A stretch of 20,109 nucleotides of DNA from AR5 sp035762565 (GTDB taxonomy: Bacteria; Methylomirabilota; Methylomirabilia; Rokubacteriales; CSP1-6), in the NCBI GenBank assembly GCA_035762565.1, contig DASTOJ010000306.1:1-20109 (forward strand), given 5' to 3'. Under the pieces are notes generated by a model. It did no database searches and had not been told where the DNA came from. It was given only the letters and a program-made list of their open reading frames with translations. This document shows positions 8,953 to 17,298 of this stretch, one piece after another. Both the position numbers and the translations under genes were made by a program. Each line of letters starts with the position of its first letter. Position 1 is the stretch's first letter.

Positions 8953-9712
8953 CAGCGCTCTCCCCGAGATAAGCCTTGATGACCTCCGGGTCGTTCTGGA
9001 CCTCCGCCGGCGTGCCCTCGGCGATCTTGCGCCCGAAGTTCAGCACGGTGATGGTCTCGGTGACGTTCATCACCAGCCCCATGTCGTGCTCCACGAGCAG
9101 CACCGTCAGCGCGAAGCGCTCGCGGATGCGCAGCAGCACGTCGGCGAGCGCCTGGGTCTCCGACGTGTTCAGGCCGGAGGCGGGCTCGTCCAGCAGCAGC
9201 AGCTTCGGCTCCAGCGCGAGCGCTCGCGCCAGCTCCAGCCGCTTCTGCAGGCCGAGCGGCAGGCTGGCCGAGGGCTGCCGTGCCGCCTGGGCGAGGCCGA
9301 GGAACTCCAGCAGCACCCTCGCCTTCTCGCGAACGGCCTGCTCCTCCGCGCGCACGAACGGCAGGCCCAGGCCCTCGGCCACGACGCCCGCGCGCATGTG
9401 ACCGTGCCTGGCCACCAGGACGTTGTCGAGCACGCTCAGGCTGGCGAAGAGCTGCACGTTCTGGAACGTGCGCGCGATCCCGAGCCGCGCGACCTGGTCC
9501 GGGCGGAAGTTGGTGATGTCGTGCTCGAGGAAGCGGATCCGGCCGCCGGTGGGCCGGTAGAAGCCGGTGATGCAGTTGAAGATCGTGGTCTTGCCGGCCC
9601 CGTTGGGCCCGATCAGCCCGTGGATCCGCCCGGTCTCGATGGCGAAGCTGACGCGGTCGACCGCACGCAGTCCACCGAAGCTGAGGGCGAGGTCGTCGAC
9701 CGACAGACACAT
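8936..9712 (-). CDS. livG: Branched-chain amino acid ABC transporter ATP-binding protein LivG
   Basis: The first gene of the liv operon encodes a 258-residue ATPase, close to the 255 residues of E. coli LivG. ATG 9712 is chosen because GAAGGG lies four bases upstream and the family begins near SVDDLALSFGGLRAVD; an in-frame ATG at 9769 would add 19 unmatched residues. Walker A is GPNGAGKTT (35-43), the Q-loop RTFQNVQLF (81-89), and the signature LPLGLQKRLELARAL (151-165) is the usual divergent LivG form. Walker B is LLLLDEPASGLN (171-182) and the switch is LVEHDM with His209. LivG and LivF form a heterodimer that hydrolyses ATP to drive import through LivHM. Confidence 0.94.
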   Translation of the reverse strand: MCLSVDDLALSFGGLRAVDRVSFAIETGRIHGLIGPNGAGKTTIFNCITGFYRPTGGRIRFLEHDITNFRPDQVARLGIARTFQNVQLFASLSVLDNVLVARHGHMRAGVVAEGLGLPFVRAEEQAVREKARVLLEFLGLAQAARQPSASLPLGLQKRLELARALALEPKLLLLDEPASGLNTSETQALADVLLRIRERFALTVLLVEHDMGLVMNVTETITVLNFGRKIAEGTPAEVQNDPEVIKAYLGESAGVVEA

Positions 9713-9742
9713 AGGGCCCTTCTTTTTCTCGGCGCGGATCGC

Positions 9743-9752
9743 CGAGCGCTCG
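9743..9752. promoter_or_regulatory. Perfect 10-bp palindrome in the liv leader
   Basis: CGAGCGCTCG is self-complementary and lies between the candidate -10 box and the livG Shine-Dalgarno, 31 bases before the start. It could be a regulator half-site pair or a small hairpin. In DNA this GC-rich, a 10-bp palindrome is not very rare, so the call is weak. Confidence 0.15.
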
Positions 9753-9809
9753 ATCGCGAAAGGGCGCACGCTCCGGGCCGGGGCGGATGACAGGCCGCGG
9801 AGAGGGCCG

Positions 9810-9839
9810 ATGCTACAGGCGGGTGCAACTCCCGGTCAA
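9810..9839 (-). promoter_or_regulatory. Candidate sigma-70 promoter of the liv operon
   Basis: On the minus strand TTGACC (9834-9839) is followed after 18 bases by TAGCAT (9810-9815). This is the best promoter-like pair in the 155-bp gap between addA and livG. It would start transcription about 90 bases before livG. Its -35 box touches the foot of the hairpin behind addA. Confidence 0.45.
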
Positions 9840-9866
9840 GGGCCCCCCGACCCTCGTACGGCCCTT
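9838..9866 (-). terminator. Hairpin just after the addA stop
   Basis: AAGGGCC and GGCCCTT form a perfect 7-bp stem with a 15-base loop, one base past the addA stop codon. There is no T-run after it, so it would be a weak or non-classical terminator. Its distal arm overlaps the candidate liv -35 box. Confidence 0.4.
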
Positions 9867-9867
9867 C

Positions 9868-12800
9868 TCACAGCTGCATGAGCATCGGCGTCACGTCCGT
9901 TCCAGTCGCCCTGGCCACGATCGACGCGTAGAGCCGCACCTGCCGACGGTAGGTCGCCAGCTCGCCGGCTATCTCGGCGCCGGTCTTGAAGTCGACGACC
10001 GTCCAGCCGCCGGCGTCCTCGAAGGCGAGGTCGAGCACGCCCTCCACCAGCGAGCCGTCGGGCTGGCGCCACGCCACGGGCGTCTCGCGACGGCAGCGGC
10101 CGGCGCGCCAGGCCTCCCGGGCGCGGGCCATCAGCGGATGCGCGAGCGCCGCCGTGGCGGCCGCCGTCGCCGCCTCCACCTCCTCCGCCGGCGCGCCCAG
10201 GATTCGCGCCTGCAGGCTCACGCCCTCGGCGATCTGCGCAGGGGTCGCGTCGAGCGCCACCGTGGCGAGCGTCGCGTGCACGAGCGTCCCGAACCGGGCG
10301 CCGCCCGGCCTCGCGCTCCCGGACGTCACGGCGACGAGCGCGACCTCCCCGGCGAGCGCCCGCGCCTCGTCGGCGTCGCGCGTCGCGCGCGCCCAGTCGG
10401 TCGCCGCGTGGACGCGGAGGGTGGGCCGCGCGCCGTCCTCCTGCGCCGTCCGGCGCGCAGCGAGCCACTCCTCGTAGCGCGCCCGGTCGGTCTCGACCGT
10501 CTCCCGGCCCGGGTCCTGGATGAGGTCGTCGCGCCGCAGCCCGTAGACGGGCTGCACGTCCAGCCGCAACTGGCGCGGATCCCACCACACGATGCCGTAG
10601 CCGGCGCCGAGCGCGTGCAGGCCCGGCCGGACGTTGTCGCGCCCCGGCGTCTCGCGGTCGGGGCGCTCCAGCACGCTGTCCTCGCCGAACGCCGGGCAGC
10701 CCGGCCCCTCCTCGGCCGTCCGCCGTCGCTCCGCCGGCGGGTAGACGGCACGGTGAACGGGAGCAACCCAGCCGTCGCTCGCGGCCTCCCACCCGGCGAC
10801 GAACGGGTCGTCGCCCACCGCGGGGACCACGAGCAGGTCGCGCGCGCGCGTGGCGGCGACGTAGGCCACGCGCACGCCCTCGGCCTGGTCCCGCGCCAGC
10901 TCGTCGGCCTCGTGCTCCAGCAGGTCCCACGGCTCCCAGCCGCCCAGCCGCAGCGCGCAGAGCCCGCGCGCGGGGTCCACGAACCGGCTGGGGCTCCCGG
11001 CGAGGCCGGCCGTGATGTCGGCCAGCACGACGACCGGGAACTCCAGCCCCTTGGCCTTGTGGACGGTCATGACGCGCACGCCCTCGCTCGACTCCTCGAC
11101 GATGGGCGCCTCCGGCGCCTCGCCCTCGGCCTCCTGGCGCAGCCGCTCGACGAACCCGCGGAACGAGAGGTGGCCGGCGGCCTCGTACGTGCGCGCCAGC
11201 TCGGCGACGCGCAGCACGTTGGCCAGCGCCTGCTCACCCCACGGGCGCAGCACGAACGCGGCGTGGGCGCGCGTGGCCCCGAGCAGCCGGTTCACCGTGT
11301 CCTCGACCGGCCGGTAGTTGCGCAGCCCGTGCAGCGAGCGCAGCAGCGCGAGCGCCTCGGTCACCGGCGCCAGGCGCTCGCCGGCGTCCTCCTTGGGCAG
11401 CCGGTAGGGATGCAGCCGCCGGAAGCGCCGGCGGTACTCCACCAGCTCCTCGTCGCCGACGGCGAACAGCGGGCCCTTGAGCGTCGCGTACACGGACAGC
11501 TCGTCGTCGGGCCACTCGATCGCCGCCAGCGCCGTGCGCAGGCTCTCCACCTCCTCGCGCAGATGGAACGACCGGCCGCCGACCAGCAGGTGCGGGATGC
11601 CGCGCGCCTCGAGCGCCTCGACGTAGGGGCGGGTGACGTCCGCGCCCCACGAGGTGAAGCGCCGGAAGAGCAGGCAGACGTGCCGGGCCGAGACGGGCAG
11701 CGCCTCGCCCGGCCGCTCCCGCTCGGTGACCTTCCAGCCGCTCTCGGTCAGCAGCCACGCGACGAACGCGCCCACGGCGCCGGGCAGCGACTCGTCCACG
11801 GCCGCCTTCGTGAAGCCCCACCGCCCGTACGGCCTGGGGACCGGCAGGGCGACGACGCCCGGCTGGCCGTCGAGCCCGTCGCGATGGGGGGCGAGCGGCA
11901 CGTACCCGGCCTGGAGCGCCGCCCGGTCGTCCGTCATCGCCGGCGCGAACGCGGCGTTCACGAGGTTCTGGATCGAGGGGATCGCCCGGAAGCTCGTCGT
12001 GAGGTAGACGCACGCGGCGCCGCCGGCCACCAGCAGCTCCTTCACCGCCTGGTAGGTGCCGACGTCCGCGCGCCGGAACCGGTAGATCGACTGCTTGGGA
12101 TCGCCGACGATGAAGAGCTTGCCGGGCGCCGGCCGGACGTCCTGCCAGCGGGCGACGGTCGGGTCCGAGGCCGACAGCAGCAGCACGATCTCGGCCTGCA
12201 GGGGGTCGGTGTCCTGGAACTCGTCGACGAAGATGTGCGAGAGCCGGCGCTGCAGGTCGGCCCGGACCTCGGCCCGGTCGCGCACCAGGTCGCGCGCGCG
12301 CAGCAGCAGGTCGACGAAATCCAGCGACGCCGCGCGCGTCTTGAACTCCTCGTAGCGGTCGACCGTCTCCAGCAGCGCCGGCTGCGCCAGCGCCGCCAGG
12401 TCCGCGTCCGCGTCGCGGGCGAACTCCTCCAGCGCCCGGAGCAGCTCGCCGTGGGCGGCCACGACCTCGTCGCGCGTCACCGCGCCCCGGTAGTTGCGGG
12501 GATTGCCCTGGCGCGGCCGCTTGAAGGTGCGCTCGCCGAGCAGGTCGACCAGCGCCGCCTCCAGCCCGTCGTGGTCCCGGGGCGCCACGCGCTCGCGCGT
12601 GCGGAGGTCCTCGCTCAGCCGCCGGAGCGGCCACAGGTCGGCGACGAGCGTGTCGGCGGTGGTCGCGCAGGTGGCGAGCCGCGCGGCCAGCGCGTGCACC
12701 CCGGCGACGAGGGCCTCGATCGCCGCCTCGCGGTCGAAGGGCCGCCGCTGCCACGGCGCCCGGAAGTCGCGCCAGCCGACGAGCTGCCAGCCCGCCCGCC

Positions 12801-13320
12801 GGAGCCGGTCGACCGGGTCGCCGTCGAACGAGCGCCGGCGCAGCGCCCGCCGCAGGCCCTCGGGCGGCGCCTCGAGCCGCTCGGCCAGCCAGCCGTCGAA
12901 CGCGCGCCGGTAGAGTGCCTCGGCCTCGGCCTCCGGCAGCACCGCGAAGCCCGGGTCCACGCGCGCCTCGACCGGCCGCTCGTGCAGCAGGTCGTTGCAG
13001 AAGCCGTGGATCGTGCTGACGCGCGCCTCTTCCAGGTGGGCGATGGCGTCCTCGAGCCGCGCGCGCCGTGCGCCGTCCGCCCGCTCCCGCTCCACCTCGA
13101 GCCCAGCGCGCAGCCGCAGCTTCAGCTCGCCGGCCGCCTTCTCGGTGAACGTGAGCGCGGCGATCGTCTGCACGGTCCCCCGCCCCTCGGCCAGCACGTT
13201 CACCAGGCGCGCGACCAGCTCGCTCGTCTTCCCCGTGCCCGCGGCCGCCTCGACGACCAGTGTCTCGTCGAGCGAGGACCGGATGCGCTGCCGCTCGGCC
13301 TGATCGACGAGCGGGCTCAC
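9868..13320 (-). CDS. addA: AddA-type UvrD-family helicase with C-terminal PD-(D/E)XK nuclease domain
   Basis: This is the motor subunit of a RecBCD-like complex that unwinds and resects double-strand breaks for recombination. The start is GTG 13320, overlapping the addB stop as GTGA, and gives 1150 residues (family about 1100-1250). Walker A is AAAGTGKTS near 25-33, helicase motif II is VDEFQDTDP (365-373), motif V is MTVHKAKGLEF (751-761) and motif VI is AYVAATRARDLLVV near 815. The nuclease domain shows GVLDLAF with Asp1097, VVDFKTG with Asp1110 and Lys1112, and QVRLY with Gln1127 and Tyr1131, so it looks catalytically intact. It lies downstream of addB, as expected for stoichiometric expression. 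Chi recognition cannot be predicted from the sequence. Confidence 0.9.
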   Translation of the reverse strand: MSPLVDQAERQRIRSSLDETLVVEAAAGTGKTSELVARLVNVLAEGRGTVQTIAALTFTEKAAGELKLRLRAGLEVERERADGARRARLEDAIAHLEEARVSTIHGFCNDLLHERPVEARVDPGFAVLPEAEAEALYRRAFDGWLAERLEAPPEGLRRALRRRSFDGDPVDRLRRAGWQLVGWRDFRAPWQRRPFDREAAIEALVAGVHALAARLATCATTADTLVADLWPLRRLSEDLRTRERVAPRDHDGLEAALVDLLGERTFKRPRQGNPRNYRGAVTRDEVVAAHGELLRALEEFARDADADLAALAQPALLETVDRYEEFKTRAASLDFVDLLLRARDLVRDRAEVRADLQRRLSHIFVDEFQDTDPLQAEIVLLLSASDPTVARWQDVRPAPGKLFIVGDPKQSIYRFRRADVGTYQAVKELLVAGGAACVYLTTSFRAIPSIQNLVNAAFAPAMTDDRAALQAGYVPLAPHRDGLDGQPGVVALPVPRPYGRWGFTKAAVDESLPGAVGAFVAWLLTESGWKVTERERPGEALPVSARHVCLLFRRFTSWGADVTRPYVEALEARGIPHLLVGGRSFHLREEVESLRTALAAIEWPDDELSVYATLKGPLFAVGDEELVEYRRRFRRLHPYRLPKEDAGERLAPVTEALALLRSLHGLRNYRPVEDTVNRLLGATRAHAAFVLRPWGEQALANVLRVAELARTYEAAGHLSFRGFVERLRQEAEGEAPEAPIVEESSEGVRVMTVHKAKGLEFPVVVLADITAGLAGSPSRFVDPARGLCALRLGGWEPWDLLEHEADELARDQAEGVRVAYVAATRARDLLVVPAVGDDPFVAGWEAASDGWVAPVHRAVYPPAERRRTAEEGPGCPAFGEDSVLERPDRETPGRDNVRPGLHALGAGYGIVWWDPRQLRLDVQPVYGLRRDDLIQDPGRETVETDRARYEEWLAARRTAQEDGARPTLRVHAATDWARATRDADEARALAGEVALVAVTSGSARPGGARFGTLVHATLATVALDATPAQIAEGVSLQARILGAPAEEVEAATAAATAALAHPLMARAREAWRAGRCRRETPVAWRQPDGSLVEGVLDLAFEDAGGWTVVDFKTGAEIAGELATYRRQVRLYASIVARATGTDVTPMLMQL

Positions 13321-16300
13321 GGCGACTCCCGGAGCGCGCGCAGCGGGTCGAGCCGGACCTGGTCCTTCACGGCGATCCGCGTCTCCTCGCGCGGGCCGCA
13401 CACGTCGCGGAAGTCGCAGATGCCGCACGCCCGCGCGCGCGGCGCCGCGGGCAGGAATCCGACCTCGACCGCGCGGTCGATCACCGCCAACACCTCCGGA
13501 CCCCGGGCCCGCGTCTCCGGGGAGAGCGGGACGATGCGCTCCGAGAAGCCGCCGGAGCGCGTGCAGTAGTAGAGCCGCGACTGCACGACCGGCGCGGCCA
13601 GCAGATGCTCGACGGCCAGGCCGTAGAGCACCGGCTGGAGCATCTCGCCGCCGCCCACGACCAGGTTTCGCCGGGTGAAGTCACGGCCCGTCTTGTAGTC
13701 GGTCACGCGCAGGTCCGTCCCGCCGCGCTTGCGCTCGATCAGGTCGACGATGCCGCGCAGGCGATAGCCCTCCGGCAGCGTCACCTCGGCCTCCACGCTG
13801 CGCGGGTCGTTGGCGGGATCGCGCCGCAGCCCGAAGGCCAGCTCGAAGGCGATCGGCTCCCACTGGGCCTGCGTCGCCGCCGACTGCTCGAGCCACATCC
13901 GGAGGTCGGCCCGCATCGACTCGACCGCGTCCTGCCAGACGCGCTGGATGGCCGGGGCCAGCTCCTCGCGGTACTGCTCGGCCACGCGGTCGAGCGTCCG
14001 GTCGAGCGTCGCGCGGGCTGCGTCGAGCGCGCCGGCGTCGAGCGGCAGGCGGCCCTCGTCGGCGAGCGCCCGCAGCGCGTCCGCCTGCACCCGGTGGAAC
14101 AGGTGACCGCGCGTGGCCGGGTCCAGCTCGACGATCGGCGCCACGTCGGGGCGCGGCTCGAGCCGACAGATCGCCGAGAGGAAGAACTGGTAGGGGCACG
14201 CCGCGAACTTCTGGAGCGCCGAGGCCGAGTAGGCGCGCGCCGCGAGCCGGGCGCCGGCCAGCGTCTCGCGCGTGCCGTCCGTCACCCGCACCACGCCGTC
14301 GGCCGGCGTGAAGCGGCGATGCCAGCGCGCCCACCGCGTGCGCAGCGAGCGGGCGAGGCTGTCGTTCAGCTCGAGCAGGTAGCGGGCGCGCCCGCGCCCC
14401 TCGCCGCCGGCCAGCAGGGCCCGCAGCGTTGCCAGGTCGTGCTCGACCTCGTCGATCGCCGCGGCCGGGTCGTCCGGCGCCGGCCACGCCAGCCGGGCCC
14501 CCGCGGTGGCGGCCGCGTCGCGCTCCATCCGCTGCGGCTCCGGCACGCGGCCCGTGAGCGCGCGCGCCAGCTCCAGCGCGTAGAAGGACGGCACCCGCGG
14601 GCGCGCCTCCGTCTGCTCCAGCCGCGAGTAGGAGACGTGCAGCCGCCGCCGGGCGGCCCCGACGGCCAGCCGCAGCAGCAGGCGCTCGCGGCGCGCCCGC
14701 TCGTCCTGCGTCGCGAGCGCGCCGCCCAGGTCGCGCCGGAGCGCGTCCAGCAGGATCGGGTCCTCGCGCGGCTTCTGCGGGAAGATCCGCTCGGCGAGCC
14801 CCGGCAGGAAGACCACCTCGAAGCTCCGCCCCCGCGCCTGCTCGATCGTGCCCACGAAGACGCGCCCGTACCGATCCGCCGGCGGCCGCTCGGCGAGCGT
14901 CGTCAGCTCGCCCGCCAGGACGTCGCGGACCTCTCCCAGCGCCACCGGCCCGACCACGTCGAGCGGCCGCAGCGCGGCGAGCACCGTGAGCACGCGCTCG
15001 GGCCGACGCAGGACGACCGGCGCCAGCGTCTCGAGCGCGGCGATCCACTCGCCCCACGCGCCACGCGCCGGAAGCGCCGCCAGCCGCTCGATGACCGGCA
15101 GCGCGAACCGGCGCAGGTGCTCGAGATTCCGCAGGTCGCGCTCGATCCCCGCGACGCGCGGCGAATCCGGCTCATCCTCGCGAAGCCGGACGAGCCGTGC
15201 ACTGTACTCCGCCGCCAGCCCCGCCAGGCGGCGGCTCCAGCGATCCTTGCCGCCGATCACGGCGGACTCCACCAGGAGCTGCTCCCACTTCCACGGCGCG
15301 CGCAGCGTACCCTCGACGACCGGGTGGTCGTCGGCGTCGGGCTCCCCCGGGACGTCCGCCTCCGGCACCGCCGCACCGTTCGCGCCCTGCACGCGGCCGG
15401 CGTCGGGCGCCGCCGAGTCCGTCGCACTCTGCGCGGCCGGCTCCAGGCTCTCGTCCTCTGGAGCAACCCACACCGCCCGCAGCGCCGGCGGCGCACCGGC
15501 CTCGTCCAGCGTTGGCACCTGGCCGAGCGAGAGATACTCCGCGAACCGGCGCGCCGACAGACCCTCCAGCGCGCAGTCGAGCAGCGCCAGGAACGCGCGG
15601 CCCGCCGGATCGGGCCGCGAGGTGCCCCGCGCGAACCAGGCGGGCACGCCCGCCCGCCGCAGCGCCACCTCCAGCAGCGAGCCGTAGACCTCGGGCGCGC
15701 GCAGCAGCACCGCCATCTCGTCGAAGGGCGTCCCCGCGCGCGCCTCGTCGAGCATCCGCCGCGCGATCTCGACCGCCTCCCGCCCCTCGCCCGGCGCCGA
15801 GAAGAAGCGGACGTCGCCGCTCGCGGTCGCCGGGGGCGGCGCGGCCGGCGCGAAGAGGAAGTGACGGGCGCGCACGAGGTCGCCGCCGCCCTGTCCGGTC
15901 GCGCCGGCGTCCGCCCGCTCTTCGCTGGCGTCGCGGGCTCCCAGGCTCCGGAGCGCGTCCAGCGTCGCGTCGTCACCGGCGGGGACGGTCGCCAGCACCG
16001 CCGGCGAGCCCGCAGCGAGCGCCTCCACGAATCCGCGCTCGGCCGCCCCGCCGATCGACAGGTCGAGCAGGACCATCGGCATCCGGTCGAGCTGATCGAG
16101 AGCGCCCTGGGCGGCGGCGCGCGTCGCGAGCGCCAGGAGGGCCGTCCGGTCCACGACCTTCGCGGCCTCGAGCTGCCGCTCGAAGCGCCGGGCCAGCTCG
16201 GCGACGTCGCGCGCGGGCCCCTCGCGCCCGTCGAGCGCGCCCCGGGCGACGTGGCCCAGCCGCAGCTCGCCGAGGGTCGCGGCCACCGCCCGGGCAAAGC

Positions 16301-16643
16301 CCGGGAACCGCGCGACGGGCGCGAAGTACGCGAGCGTCCCCTCGCGCAGGGCCTCGAAGCTCACGCGGGCGGCGATCGCCTCCGTGCCGAGCGCCGTGGC
16401 CGGGGCCACGCCGAGCCGCGCCATCTCCGCGGCGGCCAGCCGGGCGGCGAGCTGCGTGAAGCTGGCGCGGTGCAGCCCGAACGTCACCCCGCGCGCGGCC
16501 GTCGCCTGGCGGGCCAGGTCGTCCGCCGCGGCGCGGGAAGCGCCGACGATCAGGACCTCCGTGGCGGCGGGGACGCGACCGAGGAAGGCCCCGGCGGCAC
16601 GGAGCCGGTCAGCGGCCGAGGGGGAGGCGAACGTTTCGAGCAC
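13317..16643 (-). CDS. addB: AddB-type PD-(D/E)XK exonuclease subunit with Fe-S cluster motif
   Basis: The partner of AddA has 1108 residues and starts with GTG 16643 (VLETFASPSAADRLRAAG). The N-terminal half is a degenerate superfamily I helicase fold: VLIVGASRAAADDLARQ (30-46) stands where an active motor would have GxxGxGKT, so ATP binding here is doubtful. The C-terminal nuclease has GIVDLI (Asp965), TDYKTG (Asp980, Lys982) and LQPVLYGLA. A cysteine in ACPYQFFLSAIC (Cys816) plus C-x2-C-x5-C (Cys1073, 1076, 1082) in ACGICDFRDVCGP form the Fe-S staple known from AddB and related nucleases. The 4-nt stop/start overlap with addA implies coupled translation. It is more like the helicase-dead AddB type than RecB or RecC. 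Confidence 0.87.
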   Translation of the reverse strand: MLETFASPSAADRLRAAGAFLGRVPAATEVLIVGASRAAADDLARQATAARGVTFGLHRASFTQLAARLAAAEMARLGVAPATALGTEAIAARVSFEALREGTLAYFAPVARFPGFARAVAATLGELRLGHVARGALDGREGPARDVAELARRFERQLEAAKVVDRTALLALATRAAAQGALDQLDRMPMVLLDLSIGGAAERGFVEALAAGSPAVLATVPAGDDATLDALRSLGARDASEERADAGATGQGGGDLVRARHFLFAPAAPPPATASGDVRFFSAPGEGREAVEIARRMLDEARAGTPFDEMAVLLRAPEVYGSLLEVALRRAGVPAWFARGTSRPDPAGRAFLALLDCALEGLSARRFAEYLSLGQVPTLDEAGAPPALRAVWVAPEDESLEPAAQSATDSAAPDAGRVQGANGAAVPEADVPGEPDADDHPVVEGTLRAPWKWEQLLVESAVIGGKDRWSRRLAGLAAEYSARLVRLREDEPDSPRVAGIERDLRNLEHLRRFALPVIERLAALPARGAWGEWIAALETLAPVVLRRPERVLTVLAALRPLDVVGPVALGEVRDVLAGELTTLAERPPADRYGRVFVGTIEQARGRSFEVVFLPGLAERIFPQKPREDPILLDALRRDLGGALATQDERARRERLLLRLAVGAARRRLHVSYSRLEQTEARPRVPSFYALELARALTGRVPEPQRMERDAAATAGARLAWPAPDDPAAAIDEVEHDLATLRALLAGGEGRGRARYLLELNDSLARSLRTRWARWHRRFTPADGVVRVTDGTRETLAGARLAARAYSASALQKFAACPYQFFLSAICRLEPRPDVAPIVELDPATRGHLFHRVQADALRALADEGRLPLDAGALDAARATLDRTLDRVAEQYREELAPAIQRVWQDAVESMRADLRMWLEQSAATQAQWEPIAFELAFGLRRDPANDPRSVEAEVTLPEGYRLRGIVDLIERKRGGTDLRVTDYKTGRDFTRRNLVVGGGEMLQPVLYGLAVEHLLAAPVVQSRLYYCTRSGGFSERIVPLSPETRARGPEVLAVIDRAVEVGFLPAAPRARACGICDFRDVCGPREETRIAVKDQVRLDPLRALRESP

Positions 16644-16681
16644 GATGGTGAGCCTAGCCTGTCGGGCGAGAATGCGGCGAG

Positions 16682-16704
16682 GCTGTGACAGCCGAGGTCA
16701 CAGC
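16682..16704. promoter_or_regulatory. Perfect 8-bp inverted repeat upstream of addB
   Basis: GCTGTGAC, a 7-base spacer, then GTCACAGC. It lies 38 bases before the addB GTG and 29 bases after the stop of the upstream small gene. It could be a regulator operator for addBA or a hairpin terminator of the small-gene pair; there is no T-run on either strand. The TGTGA/TCACA arms recall CRP, but the spacing (9 instead of 6) does not fit. Confidence 0.4.
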
Positions 16705-16733
16705 GCAAGGTGTTGCCGAAGGTAGAGCCGTGG

Positions 16734-17003
16734 CTATGCCGATTCGGGTCGGGCCGGTCGGCGGAGCAGAGACGCTTTGACCCGACGAGGCAATTCGACC
16801 GCCGCAAACCATGCGGCGGGGTACAGATAGTCCTCGCCGCTTTCATCGACGATCCGGAGATCCCCTGTCGCCGCCGTCTCGCCATCAGCGAGGACACGGT
16901 AGATCTTGTGCAGCTCCAACGATGCCGGGTACGCCGAGTTGTCGATGCAGACCACGAACCGCGCTCGTGATCGCGGGCGCGGCTCGCGCGCCTTAGTCGA
17001 CAT
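16734..17003 (-). CDS. Small uncharacterised protein (89 aa), second gene of an overlapping pair
   Basis: ATG 17003 is chosen because the recognisable core starts soon after it and it overlaps the preceding gene by 11 bases; an in-frame ATG at 17102 would read through the neighbour's coding sequence. The 89 residues start with a basic STKAREPRPRSR lead. A compact core follows: RFVVCIDNSAYPASLELHKI, YRVLADGETAATGDLRIVDE, SGEDYLYPAAWFAAVELPRR. I recall this core as a common small hypothetical family in bacterial accessory regions, often with SGEDYLYP near the end. No function is known to me. It is beta-rich, soluble, and has no signal peptide or DNA-binding motif. The arrangement suggests co-expression with the upstream small gene. 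Confidence 0.7.
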   Translation of the reverse strand: MSTKAREPRPRSRARFVVCIDNSAYPASLELHKIYRVLADGETAATGDLRIVDESGEDYLYPAAWFAAVELPRRVKASLLRRPARPESA

Positions 17004-17226
17004 ACCGCTTGCGCTTGATCTCTTTCCTGCCGATGCCATGCGCTTCATACCAGTGTAGCTCCGCGTTCCGGATGGCCCCGCTGGGGAGTCGGACCAGCGC
17101 AATGCCCTTCAGTTTACGCCATCGGCCCGTGCCGTACATCCTGCGATGTCGCCGGAGATGCCGGATGCGCCTGCCGACAGCGATTGTCTGGATGCGAGTG
17201 ATCTCTCCGACGATCACGAATGACAT
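16993..17226 (-). CDS. Small uncharacterised protein (77 aa), first gene of an overlapping pair
   Basis: The product starts at ATG 17226 and begins MSFVIVGEITRIQTIAVGRR. Its distinctive part is RMYGTGRWRKLKGIALVRLP followed by IRNAELHWYEAHGIGRKEIK. I recall the GxGRWRKxKG and HWYEAHGIG motifs from short conserved bacterial hypotheticals found near toxin-antitoxin-like and other accessory genes. The protein is strongly basic and could bind nucleic acid, but no known domain is visible. Its last codons and TAA overlap the start of the next gene by 11 bases (ATG inside the frame of ...RYVD). It is divergent from the helicase, with 72 bp between starts. No convincing Shine-Dalgarno was found. Confidence 0.7.
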   Translation of the reverse strand: MSFVIVGEITRIQTIAVGRRIRHLRRHRRMYGTGRWRKLKGIALVRLPSGAIRNAELHWYEAHGIGRKEIKRKRYVD

Positions 17227-17298
17227 CGGCTGCGACCACCGCCTTGTCCGCGGTCCGCACTTCGATGCTCCTTTTCTCCCTGACCGTGGGGGTAGTCA

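Noticed and set aside
9787..13569. A 1260-codon open frame on the plus strand opposite addA.
   Set aside because: Its composition is Arg/His/Gln/Val-rich without any domain, and the opposite strand encodes a motif-perfect AddA. Long antisense frames are expected at this GC content.
13260..16688. A 1142-codon open frame on the plus strand opposite addB.
   Set aside because: Arg-rich and low complexity with no motif; a shadow of addB codon bias.
16682..16704. CRP-type operator (TGTGA...TCACA).
   Set aside because: The arms match but the spacer is 9 instead of 6 bases, so a CRP site is not supported; kept only as an inverted repeat.
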